Numbered from the stretch's first letter, positions 1 to 10,402 are shown. The stretch is DNA of 64,000 nt from JALHNI01 sp965229305 (GCA_965229305.1 CBDDIZ010000029.1:62001-126000), one strand, 5' to 3'. Made by a program: numbers and translations. Notes: generated by a model from the sequence alone, not told the origin.

Positions 1-2
1 CC

Positions 3-296
3 GACCGCAACAACAACCGCATCCAGGTCTTCGACGCTCAGGGCAAATTCCTCACCCTCTGGGACGGCTTCGGCAACCCCTTCGGCCTCCTCGTACGCGA
101 CAACCAGCTCCTGGTCTCCGAAGGCGACGTCAACAAGATCTTCCATTTCGGTTTAGAGAGCGGCAAAATAGAAGAACAGTGGGGCGATTCGCAGACTCTG
201 CAATTGCCGCACCTGATGGCCAACGACCGTCGCGGCAATCTCTATGTCGCGGAGGTCAACGGCAAGCGGGTTCAGATTTTCCGGAGGACGAAGTGA
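3..296 (+). CDS. NHL/beta-propeller repeat protein, C-terminal fragment
   Basis: Only the last 97 residues lie in the window; the 5' end is cut off. The frame opens DRNNNRIQVFDAQGKF and later shows GNLYVAEVNGKRVQIF, both typical NHL repeat blades (asp-rich turn, NRIQVF-type strand). NHL propellers are usually exported or periplasmic binding or lyase modules; nothing here identifies a ligand. The stop TGA at 294-296 overlaps the GTG start of the next gene (GTGA), so the two are probably translationally coupled. I see the repeat directly; any function beyond beta-propeller would be a guess. Confidence 0.75.
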   Translation, partial: DRNNNRIQVFDAQGKFLTLWDGFGNPFGLLVRDNQLLVSEGDVNKIFHFGLESGKIEEQWGDSQTLQLPHLMANDRRGNLYVAEVNGKRVQIFRRTK

Positions 297-2053
297 AGTA
301 CGGTTTCCTACTCCTGCCCGTCTGGCTTATGGCGCAAACGCCCGAGCTCGAGCGGGCTCACGCGCCGATCATCGAGCCGCAGGTCGATAAAGCCAAGTCC
401 GCCGCCGCGCTCACCGCTCGTTACTCTCCGGCCCGCGCCATCAAAAGCCCCCCGATCCAATACCGCAACTTCATCGACGAACACGTCTTTGGCCGCATGA
501 AGCGCGATGGCGTGCCGCACGCCCCTCTCGCCGATGACGAACAGTTCGCCCGCCGTGCCTGGCTCGATGCCACCGGCCGCATTCCTCCCACCGAACAGTT
601 GAACGCCTTCCTGGCCGACCAGGATCCCAGGAAGCGCGACAAGCTGGTCGACACCCTCACCGACAGCGACGCCTTCGTCGACAAATGGACTTACTACTTC
701 TCGGACCTCTTCCGCGCCGGCGGCCGCATGGGCTCCGGCCTGAACCTCTTCAACTTCTGGCTCCGCGAATGGCTCACCCTCGACCGTCCCTATAACGAAG
801 TCGTCACCGACCTGCTCACCGGCGCGGGCAAAAGCAGCTTCTCCGTGCCCGCCGGCATGTACTACGCGCGTGACTTCGTCAAAGCCAAAGACGACCCCGA
901 AGCCCCCGACGCCCACGACTTAGTCAACCAGCCCGACACCGTCGACGAGTTTACCGTCACTTACTCCAAAGTCTTCCTCGGCCTCAATCTCGCCTGCATC
1001 TCCTGCCACGACGGCAAGAACCATCTGGAGAAGGTCAACCTCTTTTTGACCTCCAAGAAGCGCGAAGACTTCTTCGGTCAAGCCGCCTTCTTCGGCCGCA
1101 CGCGCCAGATCATGAACTGGGAGAACGGCTACCAGGCCAACACCGAATACACCGTCGACGACGTCGGCCCGGACTATGACCCCAAAGCCGAGTCGATCGT
1201 CCGCGTCCCCCGCCGCGGCGGCGATGCCTCCGCCCGCTTCATCTTGAGCGGTGAAAAGCCGAACGCCGGCGAGAACCAACGCGATGCCCTGGCCCGCATC
1301 ATGACGAATCATCCTCAGTTCCGCCGCGCCTTCGCCAATCGTATCTGGGCCGAGTTCATGGGCTTTGGCATCGTCGAGCCCGTCGACGACTTTGACCTTT
1401 TGAAGCCGGATCAGCCTTCGAACCCCACCCTCCTGAACGCCCTCGCCGACGACTTCGGTAAACATCAGCACAGCTTCAAGCACTATGTCCGCACCATCAT
1501 GAAGTCGAGCGCCTACCAACTCAGTTCGCGCTTCGAAGGCGAATGGCAGGATCGTTACGCCACTTACTACGCGCGTAAGTATGTCCGCATGCTCACCGCG
1601 CCGGAGTTACACGACGCGATCGCCCTCGCCACCGGACGGCCCGGCAAGTTCTCCACCGGAACCGAAAAGGTCGGCATGGTGATGCAGATGGCCGAACCGA
1701 AGAAAGCCGATGCCGAAGTCCAAGGCTTCATGAAAACCTTCGGCCAATCCAATCGCGACGACATGCCGAAGAAAGTTCCGCCGTCGTCCCTGCAAGCCAT
1801 GCTCCTGATGCAGTCCCACGTCGTCACCGACCGCGTCGACTCCACCAAAGGCGGACTCGTCCAAAGCCTACTCGAAAAAGAGACCGACAACCGCAAGTTA
1901 GTCGAACAGATCTTCCTCCACACCATCTCCCGCCGCCCCAGCGCTCCCGAAGCCGACATCGCCGCCAAGGCTCTCGCAGCGGACCGGCGTCACGGCGCCG
2001 AGAATTTGCAATGGGCTCTGCTCAACAGTCCGGAGTTTATCTTCAACTACTGA
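293..2053 (+). CDS. DUF1549/DUF1553 domain-containing exported protein with CxxCH motif
   Basis: 586 residues from a GTG start chosen because GGAGG lies at 283-287, five bases upstream, and because it opens a short signal peptide (MKYGFLLLPVWLMAQ). The N-terminal third holds a DUF1549 segment (RRAWLDATGRIPP, then DKWTYYFSDLFR). The middle has NLACISCHDGKN, a CxxCH motif that could bind c-type heme. The C-terminal half has DUF1553 features (RDALARIMTNHPQFRRAFANRIWAEFMG). Such proteins are normally encoded next to DUF1501 proteins, as here, in Planctomycetes and Acidobacteria, and are thought to be exported; their biochemical role is not established. Domain assignment is confident, function unknown. 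Confidence 0.88.
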   Translation: MKYGFLLLPVWLMAQTPELERAHAPIIEPQVDKAKSAAALTARYSPARAIKSPPIQYRNFIDEHVFGRMKRDGVPHAPLADDEQFARRAWLDATGRIPPTEQLNAFLADQDPRKRDKLVDTLTDSDAFVDKWTYYFSDLFRAGGRMGSGLNLFNFWLREWLTLDRPYNEVVTDLLTGAGKSSFSVPAGMYYARDFVKAKDDPEAPDAHDLVNQPDTVDEFTVTYSKVFLGLNLACISCHDGKNHLEKVNLFLTSKKREDFFGQAAFFGRTRQIMNWENGYQANTEYTVDDVGPDYDPKAESIVRVPRRGGDASARFILSGEKPNAGENQRDALARIMTNHPQFRRAFANRIWAEFMGFGIVEPVDDFDLLKPDQPSNPTLLNALADDFGKHQHSFKHYVRTIMKSSAYQLSSRFEGEWQDRYATYYARKYVRMLTAPELHDAIALATGRPGKFSTGTEKVGMVMQMAEPKKADAEVQGFMKTFGQSNRDDMPKKVPPSSLQAMLLMQSHVVTDRVDSTKGGLVQSLLEKETDNRKLVEQIFLHTISRRPSAPEADIAAKALAADRRHGAENLQWALLNSPEFIFNY

Positions 2054-2054
2054 C

Positions 2055-3455
2055 ATGAACCAGCGCATCTCAGATCTCTTCCCCGCCCGCCGTGACTTCC
2101 TCAAGCTCGGCGGCTACGGCTTGCTCTCCGCCTTCGCGGATCAGGCGCTGATGCCCATGCAGATGCGCGCCGCCGGCCGCAGCAATCCGCGCGGCACCGC
2201 TCGCTTCTGCATCCTCATCGAACTCGCCGGCGCGCTCTCCCACATCGACTCCTTCGACTTCAAAGAGAACGAGGGCACTCAAAAAGACTTCGACGTTCGC
2301 CCTGTCAAGAACGACATGTACCTCCCGTACCGTCTGTTCCCCGAACTGTCGAAGGAGATGGACAAGATCACCGTCGTGCGCTCCATGAAGAGCCACGAAG
2401 TCGTCCACTTCCGCGGCCAGTATTACACGCAGGCCGGCCGCCCGCTCAATCCCGCCCAAGCCTCCGAAATTCCGAGCGTCGGCTCGGTGGTCGCCATGGA
2501 ACTCGAATCCCAACGCCGCCCCACCGATACCTTCCCCACTTACATCGGCTGCGGCCTGGATACCTCGGGCTGCGGCGCTCTCTCCACCGGCTTCCTGCAT
2601 CCGCGCCACTCCGTCCTCGACGTCAATTTGAAGTCGGGCGCCGGCGCCGCCCCGTCTTCCAAAGAAGCCTTGGGCGTCCTCGCCGAGCGCTACCGCCTGC
2701 TCAAAGAACTCGACAAGGTCATGACACCTTCGCGCGGCGGCCGCGACCGTTCCTTCGGCACGTTCTCCGACTTCCAGTCCTCCGCCTATCAAATCCTCGG
2801 CGACCCGCGCTGGCCCGCCGCCTTCAACATGTCGAAGGAAGAAACCGAGCGCTACGGCAGCAACGAAGTCGGCCTCGGTTGCTTACTTGCCCGCAACTTA
2901 GTCCAGGCGGACGCGGGCACCCGCTACATCCACATCGTCCACCCCGATTGGGACCACCATCGCGATATTTACAACCACGCGAAGAAATCGAACCATTACA
3001 TCCGCTGCAACGAGTTCGACCGTGCGCTGGCCAACTTACTCCGCGACCTCTCGGCCGCCCCCTCGCCCCGCCAGCCCGGCAAGACCTTACTCGACGATAC
3101 CTTCATCGTGGTCGCCACCGAGTTTGGCCGGGTCCCCGGCCCGCTCAACGGCATCGCCGGCCGCCATCATTACAACCTCGCCTACCTGTCGATGTTTGCC
3201 GGCGGCGGCACCCAACCCGGCCGCATCATCGGCAAGACGGACGCCGCCGGCGAACATGTCATCGATACCGGCTGGGGCCACAAACGCGCCCAGATCAAAA
3301 CCGAGAACATCTACGCCTCCGTCTACTCGGCCCTCGGCATTGACTGGCGCAAAGAGATCACCAACACGCCCTCGAAGCGCGCCTACCGTTACGTCGACAT
3401 GTTGGGCGCCACCGAGATGGCGCTCGACGACGAGATCGCTGACTTGTTCGTCTGA
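2055..3455 (+). CDS. DUF1501 domain-containing protein, Tat-exported
   Basis: 466 residues, starting two bases after the DUF1549 gene. The N-terminus carries RRDFLKLGG followed by a hydrophobic stretch, a twin-arginine signal, implying export in a folded state. The body matches DUF1501, an alkaline-phosphatase-superfamily-like fold: ELAGALSHIDSFDFK, the His-rich HIVHPDWDHHRDIYNH segment and DDTFIVVATEFGRVPG, GIAGRHHYN near the C-terminus. DUF1501 and DUF1549/1553 proteins are a conserved pair, consistent with this operon. The stop TGA overlaps the ATG of the next gene (ATGA). Substrate unknown. Confidence 0.9.
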   Translation: MNQRISDLFPARRDFLKLGGYGLLSAFADQALMPMQMRAAGRSNPRGTARFCILIELAGALSHIDSFDFKENEGTQKDFDVRPVKNDMYLPYRLFPELSKEMDKITVVRSMKSHEVVHFRGQYYTQAGRPLNPAQASEIPSVGSVVAMELESQRRPTDTFPTYIGCGLDTSGCGALSTGFLHPRHSVLDVNLKSGAGAAPSSKEALGVLAERYRLLKELDKVMTPSRGGRDRSFGTFSDFQSSAYQILGDPRWPAAFNMSKEETERYGSNEVGLGCLLARNLVQADAGTRYIHIVHPDWDHHRDIYNHAKKSNHYIRCNEFDRALANLLRDLSAAPSPRQPGKTLLDDTFIVVATEFGRVPGPLNGIAGRHHYNLAYLSMFAGGGTQPGRIIGKTDAAGEHVIDTGWGHKRAQIKTENIYASVYSALGIDWRKEITNTPSKRAYRYVDMLGATEMALDDEIADLFV

Positions 3456-4201
3456 TGCGCTTCCTTTGGCCCTTACTCTTTGCCGCTGTCCTCTCGGCGG
3501 ACCCCGTCCTCATTCCGGCCGGTAAGTTCACCATGGGGCGCACCAAGCTCACCTCGGACGACAAGACGAAGATGCGTCCGCAGATCCTGCTCGACGATCG
3601 TCCGGCACACGAGGTCACGCTCCCGGCCTTCTATCTCGACTCGCACGAAGTGACGCACGAGCAATACGCCGTGTATCTGAAAGCGAAGAAGCTACTCCCG
3701 CCCTATCATTGGCGCAACGGCGAGATCCCTCCCGGTCTCGCCAAGGTCCCGGCCTATAACGTCTCGTGGCACGAAGCCAAAGCCTATTGCGAGGCCCAAG
3801 GCGCCCGGCTGCCTACCGAGGCCGAATGGGAACGAGCCGCGCGCGGTGGCCTCGAAGCTCAGGATTATCCGTGGGGCGATAAGTTCGACGCGAAGTTAGT
3901 CCGCTCGGGCGTGGAAACCGGACCGGGCGAAGTCGGCAAGTATCCCCCCAACGCCTTCGGCCTTTACGACATGGCCGGCAACGTCTCCGAGTGGATCGCC
4001 GATTACTTCGACCGCGCGTACTATGCCAAATCGCCCGCCGAGAATCCGCCGGGGCCCGCCGAAGGCGTCTATCGCCTCATTCGTGGCGGCGCCTGGAGCG
4101 ACCCGCCCAAGCGCGTCACCGTCTTCTTCCGCAACTGGGTGCGCCCCACGCAGAAGCAAGCCAACATCGGCTTCCGCTGCGCGAAATCCGTCGCGCCCTA
4201 G
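3455..4201 (+). CDS. SUMF1 / formylglycine-generating-enzyme-like protein
   Basis: 248 residues. A short signal peptide (MRFLWPLLFAAVLSA) precedes a single FGE-sulfatase domain: IPAGKFTMGR, HEVTHEQYAVYLK, PAYNVSWHEAKAYCEAQGARLPTEAEWERAARGG (read in pieces), LYDMAGNVSEW, RGGAWSDPPK and a terminal GFRC. These are the standard family blocks. Family members include sulfatase-activating oxidases, ergothioneine-type enzymes and noncatalytic C-type-lectin-like domains; the sequence does not decide between them and the usual pair of catalytic cysteines near the C-terminus is not evident. It is the third gene of the DUF1549-DUF1501 operon, so it may act on or with those exported proteins. Confidence 0.88.
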   Translation: MRFLWPLLFAAVLSADPVLIPAGKFTMGRTKLTSDDKTKMRPQILLDDRPAHEVTLPAFYLDSHEVTHEQYAVYLKAKKLLPPYHWRNGEIPPGLAKVPAYNVSWHEAKAYCEAQGARLPTEAEWERAARGGLEAQDYPWGDKFDAKLVRSGVETGPGEVGKYPPNAFGLYDMAGNVSEWIADYFDRAYYAKSPAENPPGPAEGVYRLIRGGAWSDPPKRVTVFFRNWVRPTQKQANIGFRCAKSVAP

Positions 4202-4885
4202 TTACTGCACCATCTTCTGGACGATGTCCATCTGCGCTGCCGTCCCGCGCACCACCAGCGCCATCGGCTTGCTGTAAGTGAACATCTGCGAGATGCGCGC
4301 CGCGCTGCGGATCGCCGCCGCCGTCTCCTGCAATTCGGCCGCCTCGCGGGCCCGCGGGACGCCATAGACGCGCAGCAGATCGTCCTCGCCCAGCTTCAGT
4401 TCCGGCGGCTGCGTCGCGCTCACGGATTCCCGATTCAGTTGCTCCACCAGCCACGCCGCCACGGTCACCTGGGCCTGATTGCCGCGCACCAGCACCACCC
4501 GCGGGTCGGACCGCATCGCAATCTTGTTGATGCTCGTGACGCTGCGAATCACCGTCGCCAACTCATAGGCGGGCGTGTCGGAACGCTTGGCGAAGATCGC
4601 GCACGTCACCCCGGCCTCGCCACCATCCACCATCACCGGCTTCTCGCCGCCCGCCTCCAGCGTTCGCGCAATCCACTCGGCGATCTGCAGTTGCTCGGCC
4701 GTTCCGCGCACCGTAATCGTCTTCTTTTCGGCATCGACAAACGCCTCGGTCACTCCGGACATCATCTGCACCACGCCGTGCGTCTCCGCCACGGCCTGTT
4801 CGCTCAGCGTACTCGGCAGAAACAGAATCCGCTCCTGGGCCATGGCCAGGGCCGTTAGCCAAAGTGTGCAAAGTAGGCGTCTCAT
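4202..4885 (-). CDS. Exported protein with secretin N-domain-like repeats
   Basis: 227 residues. I took the start at 4885 because the protein then opens with a compact signal peptide (MRRLLCTLWLTALAMAQ); an open frame continues further upstream without such features. Two segments, KKTITVRGTAEQLQIAEWIARTLEAGG and DPRVVLVRGNQAQVTVAAWLVEQLN (each shown in part), have the beta-alpha pattern of secretin/STN N-domains, and a third near the C-terminus (ALVVRGTAAQMDIVQKM) repeats it. There is no secretin pore domain, so this is a free-standing N-domain protein rather than a secretin. It converges tail to tail with the SUMF1 gene with no gap. Function unknown. Confidence 0.72.
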   Translation of the reverse strand: MRRLLCTLWLTALAMAQERILFLPSTLSEQAVAETHGVVQMMSGVTEAFVDAEKKTITVRGTAEQLQIAEWIARTLEAGGEKPVMVDGGEAGVTCAIFAKRSDTPAYELATVIRSVTSINKIAMRSDPRVVLVRGNQAQVTVAAWLVEQLNRESVSATQPPELKLGEDDLLRVYGVPRAREAAELQETAAAIRSAARISQMFTYSKPMALVVRGTAAQMDIVQKMVQ

Positions 4886-4972
4886 CCTGGAAGGATGACG
4901 CCGCGCCCCCGGCCGGCGTGCAGGCGGAAAAACACTTAGCCCGCCAGACCAATCCCGCCCGAAGCACGTATC

Positions 4973-5983
4973 ATGGTGATGAAGATGAAAGGTAAGTGGC
5001 TTCTCGGACTCGGCGTCGTGGTGATGGTGCTGGCAACCGCCGCCGCCGTCTGGTACGCCCGCCCGCCGGCCAGCGCGGAGCCGGCGGCTCAGAAGCCCGC
5101 CGCCCCGGTCCCCACCGCCAAGCCGGACGAACTCAGCCTCTCTGGTCGTCTCCAGGCCATTAAGCTCATCCAGGTCGTCGCCCCCGTCGACGGCGTGCTC
5201 GAGGAACTGCGCGTAAAAGAGGGCGAAGACGTCTCCGAAGGCCAGTTGCTCGCTCGCGTCAAGAACAACGCCCTCGACCTCAACCACGAACAGGCCGGAC
5301 AGCAGTTGGAAGCCCTCCAATCGAAGGTGAACAACCTGGACGCGTCGCTCATTGCCGCGCGACTCGAAGCTCAGCGCACCCGCTCCGATGCGGACGCCTT
5401 GAAGGCGAAGCTCGAAGCCGCCCGTAAGGAATTTGATCGTCAGGCCATGCTCATGAAGGAAGGCGCCACGCCGCGGCTCAAGTTCGAAAGATCCAAGACT
5501 GACTACGAAAGCGCCCTCGTTGAGTTCGAAGCCAAAGACAACCTCGCCCGCCAGGCGGCGGACCGTGTCGAAACCACCAGCCGCTCGCTCGACGAAGCCA
5601 AGAAAGCGCTCGCCGACCGCTCAGCCGACTGGGAAGAAGCCAAAAGCGAACTGAACTCCGCCGAGATCCACTCGCCCGCCGACGGCGTCATCGTCAAAGT
5701 CGGCAAGCAGAATGGCGAGCCTGTCGACCGGCGCATCACCGAAGTCTTTCAAATCGCCGTCGACCTCACGTCGATGGAAGCCGTCGTCCAACTCAACCCC
5801 GAAGAGTTGAAGCTCGTCAAACCCGGCCAAAACGCGGTTCTTTATCTGGTGGAAGCCGGCAACGAGCCGATTCCCGCCGTGGTTCGTGAAATCAAAGCGA
5901 ACGAAGCCTACCTGGACTTCAAAAGCCCTGGGCCCGGCGTTCGCCCCGGCCTGATCGGCCAGGTCCGCATCCCCTTGAAGTGA
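4973..5983 (+). CDS. HlyD-family periplasmic adaptor (RND/ABC efflux-type)
   Basis: 336 residues. One N-terminal membrane anchor (GLGVVVMVLATAAAVWY) is followed by a biotinyl-lipoyl-like half (VVAPVDGVLEELRVKEGEDVSEGQLLARV in part), a long coiled coil of roughly residues 105-225 rich in Glu, Lys and Ala, the second lipoyl half (AEIHSPADGVIVKVGKQNGE) and a beta-barrel domain. This order defines membrane-fusion adaptors. No transporter or outer-membrane partner is adjacent, so the pump it serves is unknown. ATG codons at 4973, 4979 and 4985 are all possible starts and no good ribosome site separates them. Confidence 0.85.
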   Translation: MVMKMKGKWLLGLGVVVMVLATAAAVWYARPPASAEPAAQKPAAPVPTAKPDELSLSGRLQAIKLIQVVAPVDGVLEELRVKEGEDVSEGQLLARVKNNALDLNHEQAGQQLEALQSKVNNLDASLIAARLEAQRTRSDADALKAKLEAARKEFDRQAMLMKEGATPRLKFERSKTDYESALVEFEAKDNLARQAADRVETTSRSLDEAKKALADRSADWEEAKSELNSAEIHSPADGVIVKVGKQNGEPVDRRITEVFQIAVDLTSMEAVVQLNPEELKLVKPGQNAVLYLVEAGNEPIPAVVREIKANEAYLDFKSPGPGVRPGLIGQVRIPLK

Positions 5984-5993
5984 GTTCCCACCC

Positions 5994-7514
<1,521 letters not shown>

Positions 7515-7533
7515 TATACCCATACGAGACTCC

Positions 7534-8481
7534 ATGAGTAAAAGAACTTCTATTGGCTCCTGGGCCTATACGATTGGCCCGTACGGTCCGAATCCGATCG
7601 ATTTCGATACGGTCTGTGAAAAGCTGAAAGCCTTGGGCTTTCATGGCCTTGAACTCGGCGCCTTTCCGCCGCATCCGAACCCGGGCAATCCGAATGGTCC
7701 CGATGACGCGTGGCCCGGAACACTGGCGAGCAAAGCGGAGCGCCAGGAACTCAAAGCCAAGATGGCCGAACGCGGCTTGGGCTTCTCCGGCATTGCCGCG
7801 AATCTCTGGGGCGAGAAGCTGATCAACACCGACGATCAGTCGAAGTACATCTCCGAGTTCAAGCGCAACTGCGAGTTCGCCGTGGATACCGGCATCGGCG
7901 GCGTGCGCGTGGACACCGTGCAGCCCCCGACGATTCATCGTGAGGTGGACTACGCGACGGCGTTCAGCCGCGTCACCAAGACCTGGCAGACCTGCGCGGA
8001 CATCGCCGCCGACCATGGCTTGAACATGACCTGGGAGTTCGAGCCGGGCTTCGCCTTCAACAAGCCTTCGGACATCGTGCGGATTCATGACGCGGTAAAC
8101 CGGAAGAACTTCGGCCTGCTCTATGACACCTGCCACGGTCAGATGGTGGGCGTGGTGGGCGCGCGGCAGGAAGGCGAGAAAGAAGTCTACGCCTCACAGA
8201 CGGACCTGATCCATCGCCTCGCCGGACGCATCAACCACATTCATCTGATCGACTCCGACGACACCTGCCACAAGGACGCTTCGGGCGCCGACGAGACCTC
8301 GGCCCATCCGCCCTTTGGCCTGGGGCATTTGAACTTCCACGTCATCGTGCCCGAACTGCTGAAGGCCTCGAACGTCCCCCACGACTGGTGGACGATCGAC
8401 CTTTGCTTCTGGCCCGATGCCTGGGCGGCGACCGAACGCTGCAAGACCTACCTCGACGAACTCGTGGAGCTTTACGGATAA
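7534..8481 (+). CDS. Sugar phosphate isomerase/epimerase (xylose isomerase-like TIM barrel)
   Basis: 315 residues of the AP-endonuclease-2/xylose-isomerase-like TIM-barrel family. Visible features are GSWAYTIGPYGPNP at the start, KALGFHGLELGAF on the first strands, and the metal-site strands MTWEFEPGF, LLYDTCHGQM and HIHLIDSD. There is no signal peptide, so it is cytoplasmic. It is followed after three bases by a Gfo/Idh/MocA dehydrogenase; this pairing is common in inositol and rare-sugar catabolic loci and suggests successive steps on one sugar substrate, which is inference. The specific sugar cannot be told. Confidence 0.88.
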   Translation: MSKRTSIGSWAYTIGPYGPNPIDFDTVCEKLKALGFHGLELGAFPPHPNPGNPNGPDDAWPGTLASKAERQELKAKMAERGLGFSGIAANLWGEKLINTDDQSKYISEFKRNCEFAVDTGIGGVRVDTVQPPTIHREVDYATAFSRVTKTWQTCADIAADHGLNMTWEFEPGFAFNKPSDIVRIHDAVNRKNFGLLYDTCHGQMVGVVGARQEGEKEVYASQTDLIHRLAGRINHIHLIDSDDTCHKDASGADETSAHPPFGLGHLNFHVIVPELLKASNVPHDWWTIDLCFWPDAWAATERCKTYLDELVELYG

Positions 8482-8484
8482 GAC

Positions 8485-9660
8485 ATGGCAAAAGAACTCC
8501 GCATTGGCATGATCGGCTACGGCTTTATGGGCCGGGCCCACTCGAACGCCTATAAGCGCCTGAACGACTTCTTCCCGGTGGCGCATCGGCCCGTGCTCAA
8601 AGCCGTCGCTGCGCGCAGCGCCGAGAAGGCCAAGAGCTTCGCCGAGAACTGGGGCTACGAGCGCATCGAGACCGACTGGAAGAAGGTCGTCGAAGCCAAG
8701 GACATCGACCTGATCGATATCTGCTCGCCCAACGATACGCACTTTGAGATCGCGATGGCGGCGGCGAAAAACGGCAAGATGATCTGCTGTGAAAAGCCGC
8801 TGGCGATGACGAGCAAAGAGGCCGAGAAGATGGTGGCCGCGGTGGCGAAGTACAAGGTCCCGAACATGGCGTGGTTCAACTACCGCCGTGTGCCGGCCAT
8901 TGCACTCGCGAAGCAAGTGGTGGACGAAGGCCGCATTGGCCGGCCGTTCCACTACCGCGCGACCTACCTGCAGGATTGGACCATCGCGACGGATGTGCCA
9001 CAGGGCGGCCCCGGCTTGTGGCGCCTGGATGCGTCAGTCGCCGGCTCCGGCGTTACCGGCGACCTGCTGGCCCATTCGATCGATACGGCGATGTGGCTGA
9101 ACGGGCCGATCACGCGTGTGACGGCGAAGACCGAAACGTTCGTCAAAGAGCGGAAGCACGCAGTGTCGGGCAAAGTGCAAAAGGTGACGATCGACGACGC
9201 CTGCATGTTCCTGGCTGAGTTCGCCAACGGATCGCTGGGAACCTTCGAGTCGACGCGGTATGCGCGCGGCCGGAAGAACTTCAACACCTTCGAACTGAAC
9301 GGCGCTGACGGATCGGTGTACTTCGACCTCGAAGAGCCCGAGTATCTGCAGTACTTCGAGTATCAACAGCAGCAAAGCGGGAAGAAGGTGGAAAGCCACC
9401 TGACGGGCTGGCGCAAGATCCACACGACGAACTCCGAACACCCGTACATGAAGCACTACTGGGTGCCCGGAACCTGCATCGGCTACGAGCATACGTTCCT
9501 CAATGCCCTGGCCGACTTCGTGGCCGGGATCGAGAGCGGCAAGCCCACGCAGCCGGACTTCAATAACGCGCTGCAGACGCAGCGGGTGTGCGAGGCGGTG
9601 CTGCGGTCGGCTGGGAACGGCAAATGGGAGAAGACCGGGGTCGACGCGAAGGCCCTCTAA
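8485..9660 (+). CDS. Gfo/Idh/MocA-family oxidoreductase
   Basis: 391 residues. The Rossmann fold opens RIGMIGYGFMGRAHSNAY (GxGxxG-type), followed by DIDLIDICSPNDTHFEIAMAA and the EKP motif in ICCEKPLAMTSKEAEKMV, which carries the conserved lysine. The C-terminal alpha/beta domain has GDLLAHSIDTAMWL with the catalytic-type His. These enzymes use NAD(P) to oxidise or epimerise sugars and inositols. It has no signal peptide and forms a cassette with the upstream TIM-barrel isomerase. It ends 15 bases before the operator palindrome of the toxin-antitoxin module. Confidence 0.9.
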   Translation: MAKELRIGMIGYGFMGRAHSNAYKRLNDFFPVAHRPVLKAVAARSAEKAKSFAENWGYERIETDWKKVVEAKDIDLIDICSPNDTHFEIAMAAAKNGKMICCEKPLAMTSKEAEKMVAAVAKYKVPNMAWFNYRRVPAIALAKQVVDEGRIGRPFHYRATYLQDWTIATDVPQGGPGLWRLDASVAGSGVTGDLLAHSIDTAMWLNGPITRVTAKTETFVKERKHAVSGKVQKVTIDDACMFLAEFANGSLGTFESTRYARGRKNFNTFELNGADGSVYFDLEEPEYLQYFEYQQQQSGKKVESHLTGWRKIHTTNSEHPYMKHYWVPGTCIGYEHTFLNALADFVAGIESGKPTQPDFNNALQTQRVCEAVLRSAGNGKWEKTGVDAKAL

Positions 9661-9674
9661 GTCGTTTATTATCA

Positions 9675-9719
9675 ATACCCATACGCCCATATTTCACGAT
9701 ATGGGTGTATGGGTATAAT
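9675..9719 (+). promoter_or_regulatory. Operator palindrome and promoter of the first VapBC-type module
   Basis: Arms at 9675-9692 and 9699-9716 are 18 bases each, match at 17 of 18 positions and are separated by six bases. A perfect -10 hexamer TATAAT (9714-9719) overlaps the right arm, and a weak -35-like TTCACG lies in the loop. Only six bases separate the -10 from the antitoxin ATG, so transcription should start at or next to the A of the ATG. An antitoxin or toxin-antitoxin complex bound to the dyad would cover the promoter, the usual autoregulation of such modules. No Shine-Dalgarno sequence is present. Confidence 0.8.
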
Positions 9720-9725
9720 TGTTTT

Positions 9726-9968
9726 ATGAAGACGACGCTCGAGTTGCCCGACGCGCTGTTCCAGGAAGCCAAGCAGTTTGCGGCTAAGCACGGCATGCCG
9801 TTTCGCGAACTGGTGGAGATTAGTCTTCGCGACCACCTGCAGGCGGCACAGACCGAGTCGAAGCCGTTCAAGTTGGGGGAAGCACCGGCCTTCCATTCCG
9901 AAACGCTCGTTGACCTCTCCGACTGGGCCGCCGTAAAGGCAATCATTCGCGAAGATCGCATGCCGTGA
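9726..9968 (+). CDS. Type II antitoxin, VapB-like
   Basis: 80 residues. The start at 9726 follows the operator/promoter directly. It opens MKTTLELPDALFQEAKQFAA, the ribbon-helix-helix pattern of VapB-type antitoxins that bind DNA as dimers, followed by an acidic and variable tail (LVDLSDWAAVKAIIRED) that would wrap the toxin. Its stop overlaps the toxin start as GTGA, the standard coupling in such operons. It should neutralise the downstream PIN ribonuclease and repress its own promoter through the 9675-9716 palindrome. Confidence 0.85.
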   Translation: MKTTLELPDALFQEAKQFAAKHGMPFRELVEISLRDHLQAAQTESKPFKLGEAPAFHSETLVDLSDWAAVKAIIREDRMP

Positions 9969-10402
9969 TCGCCGTCGACACCAACATCCTCGTTTACGCC
10001 GCACACTCGGATTCGCCCTGGCATGCCGTTGCCAAGCGCCGAGTGACGGAACTCGCGGAAGACTTCCGGCCCTGGGCTGTTCCCTGGCCTTGCTTGCACG
10101 AGTTCTACAGCGTGATGACCAATCCACGCTTGTACAAGCGGGCGATGTCGCCGCAACAGGCGGTGATGCACCTGGACCTGTGGCGGAATAGTCCGTCGCT
10201 TCGCCTGATCGGTGAATCTCCCAAGTACTGGGATCGACTCAAAACACTGCTCAACCCTGGCGCCGTGGTGGGGCCCATGATTCACGATGCGCGAATCGCA
10301 GCGATCTGCATCGAGCACGGCGTGGAAGTGCTCTGGACGGCGGATCGGGACTTTCAGCGCTTCCCTGCGCTCAAGACGGTGAACCCGCTGATTACGACGT
10401 AA
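9965..10402 (+). CDS. vapC: PIN-domain ribonuclease toxin, VapC-like
   Basis: 145 residues from a GTG start that overlaps the antitoxin stop. The PIN fold acidic site is visible: VDTNILVYAAH (first Asp), the conserved Glu of LHEFYSV, the Asp of MIHDARIAAI and the Asp of LWTADRDF. VapC toxins cut specific RNAs, often initiator tRNA or 23S rRNA, when freed from their antitoxin; the target here is unknown. Its 3' end overlaps the convergent aminotransferase gene by 11 bases, so the module looks tightly inserted into the gene order. Confidence 0.87.
   Translation: MIAVDTNILVYAAHSDSPWHAVAKRRVTELAEDFRPWAVPWPCLHEFYSVMTNPRLYKRAMSPQQAVMHLDLWRNSPSLRLIGESPKYWDRLKTLLNPGAVVGPMIHDARIAAICIEHGVEVLWTADRDFQRFPALKTVNPLITT

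Noticed and set aside
7516..7526. ATACCCATACG before the isomerase gene, identical to part of the vapB operator arm
   Set aside because: A single 11-base half-site without a dyad and far from the module; it could be chance and has no visible regulatory context.
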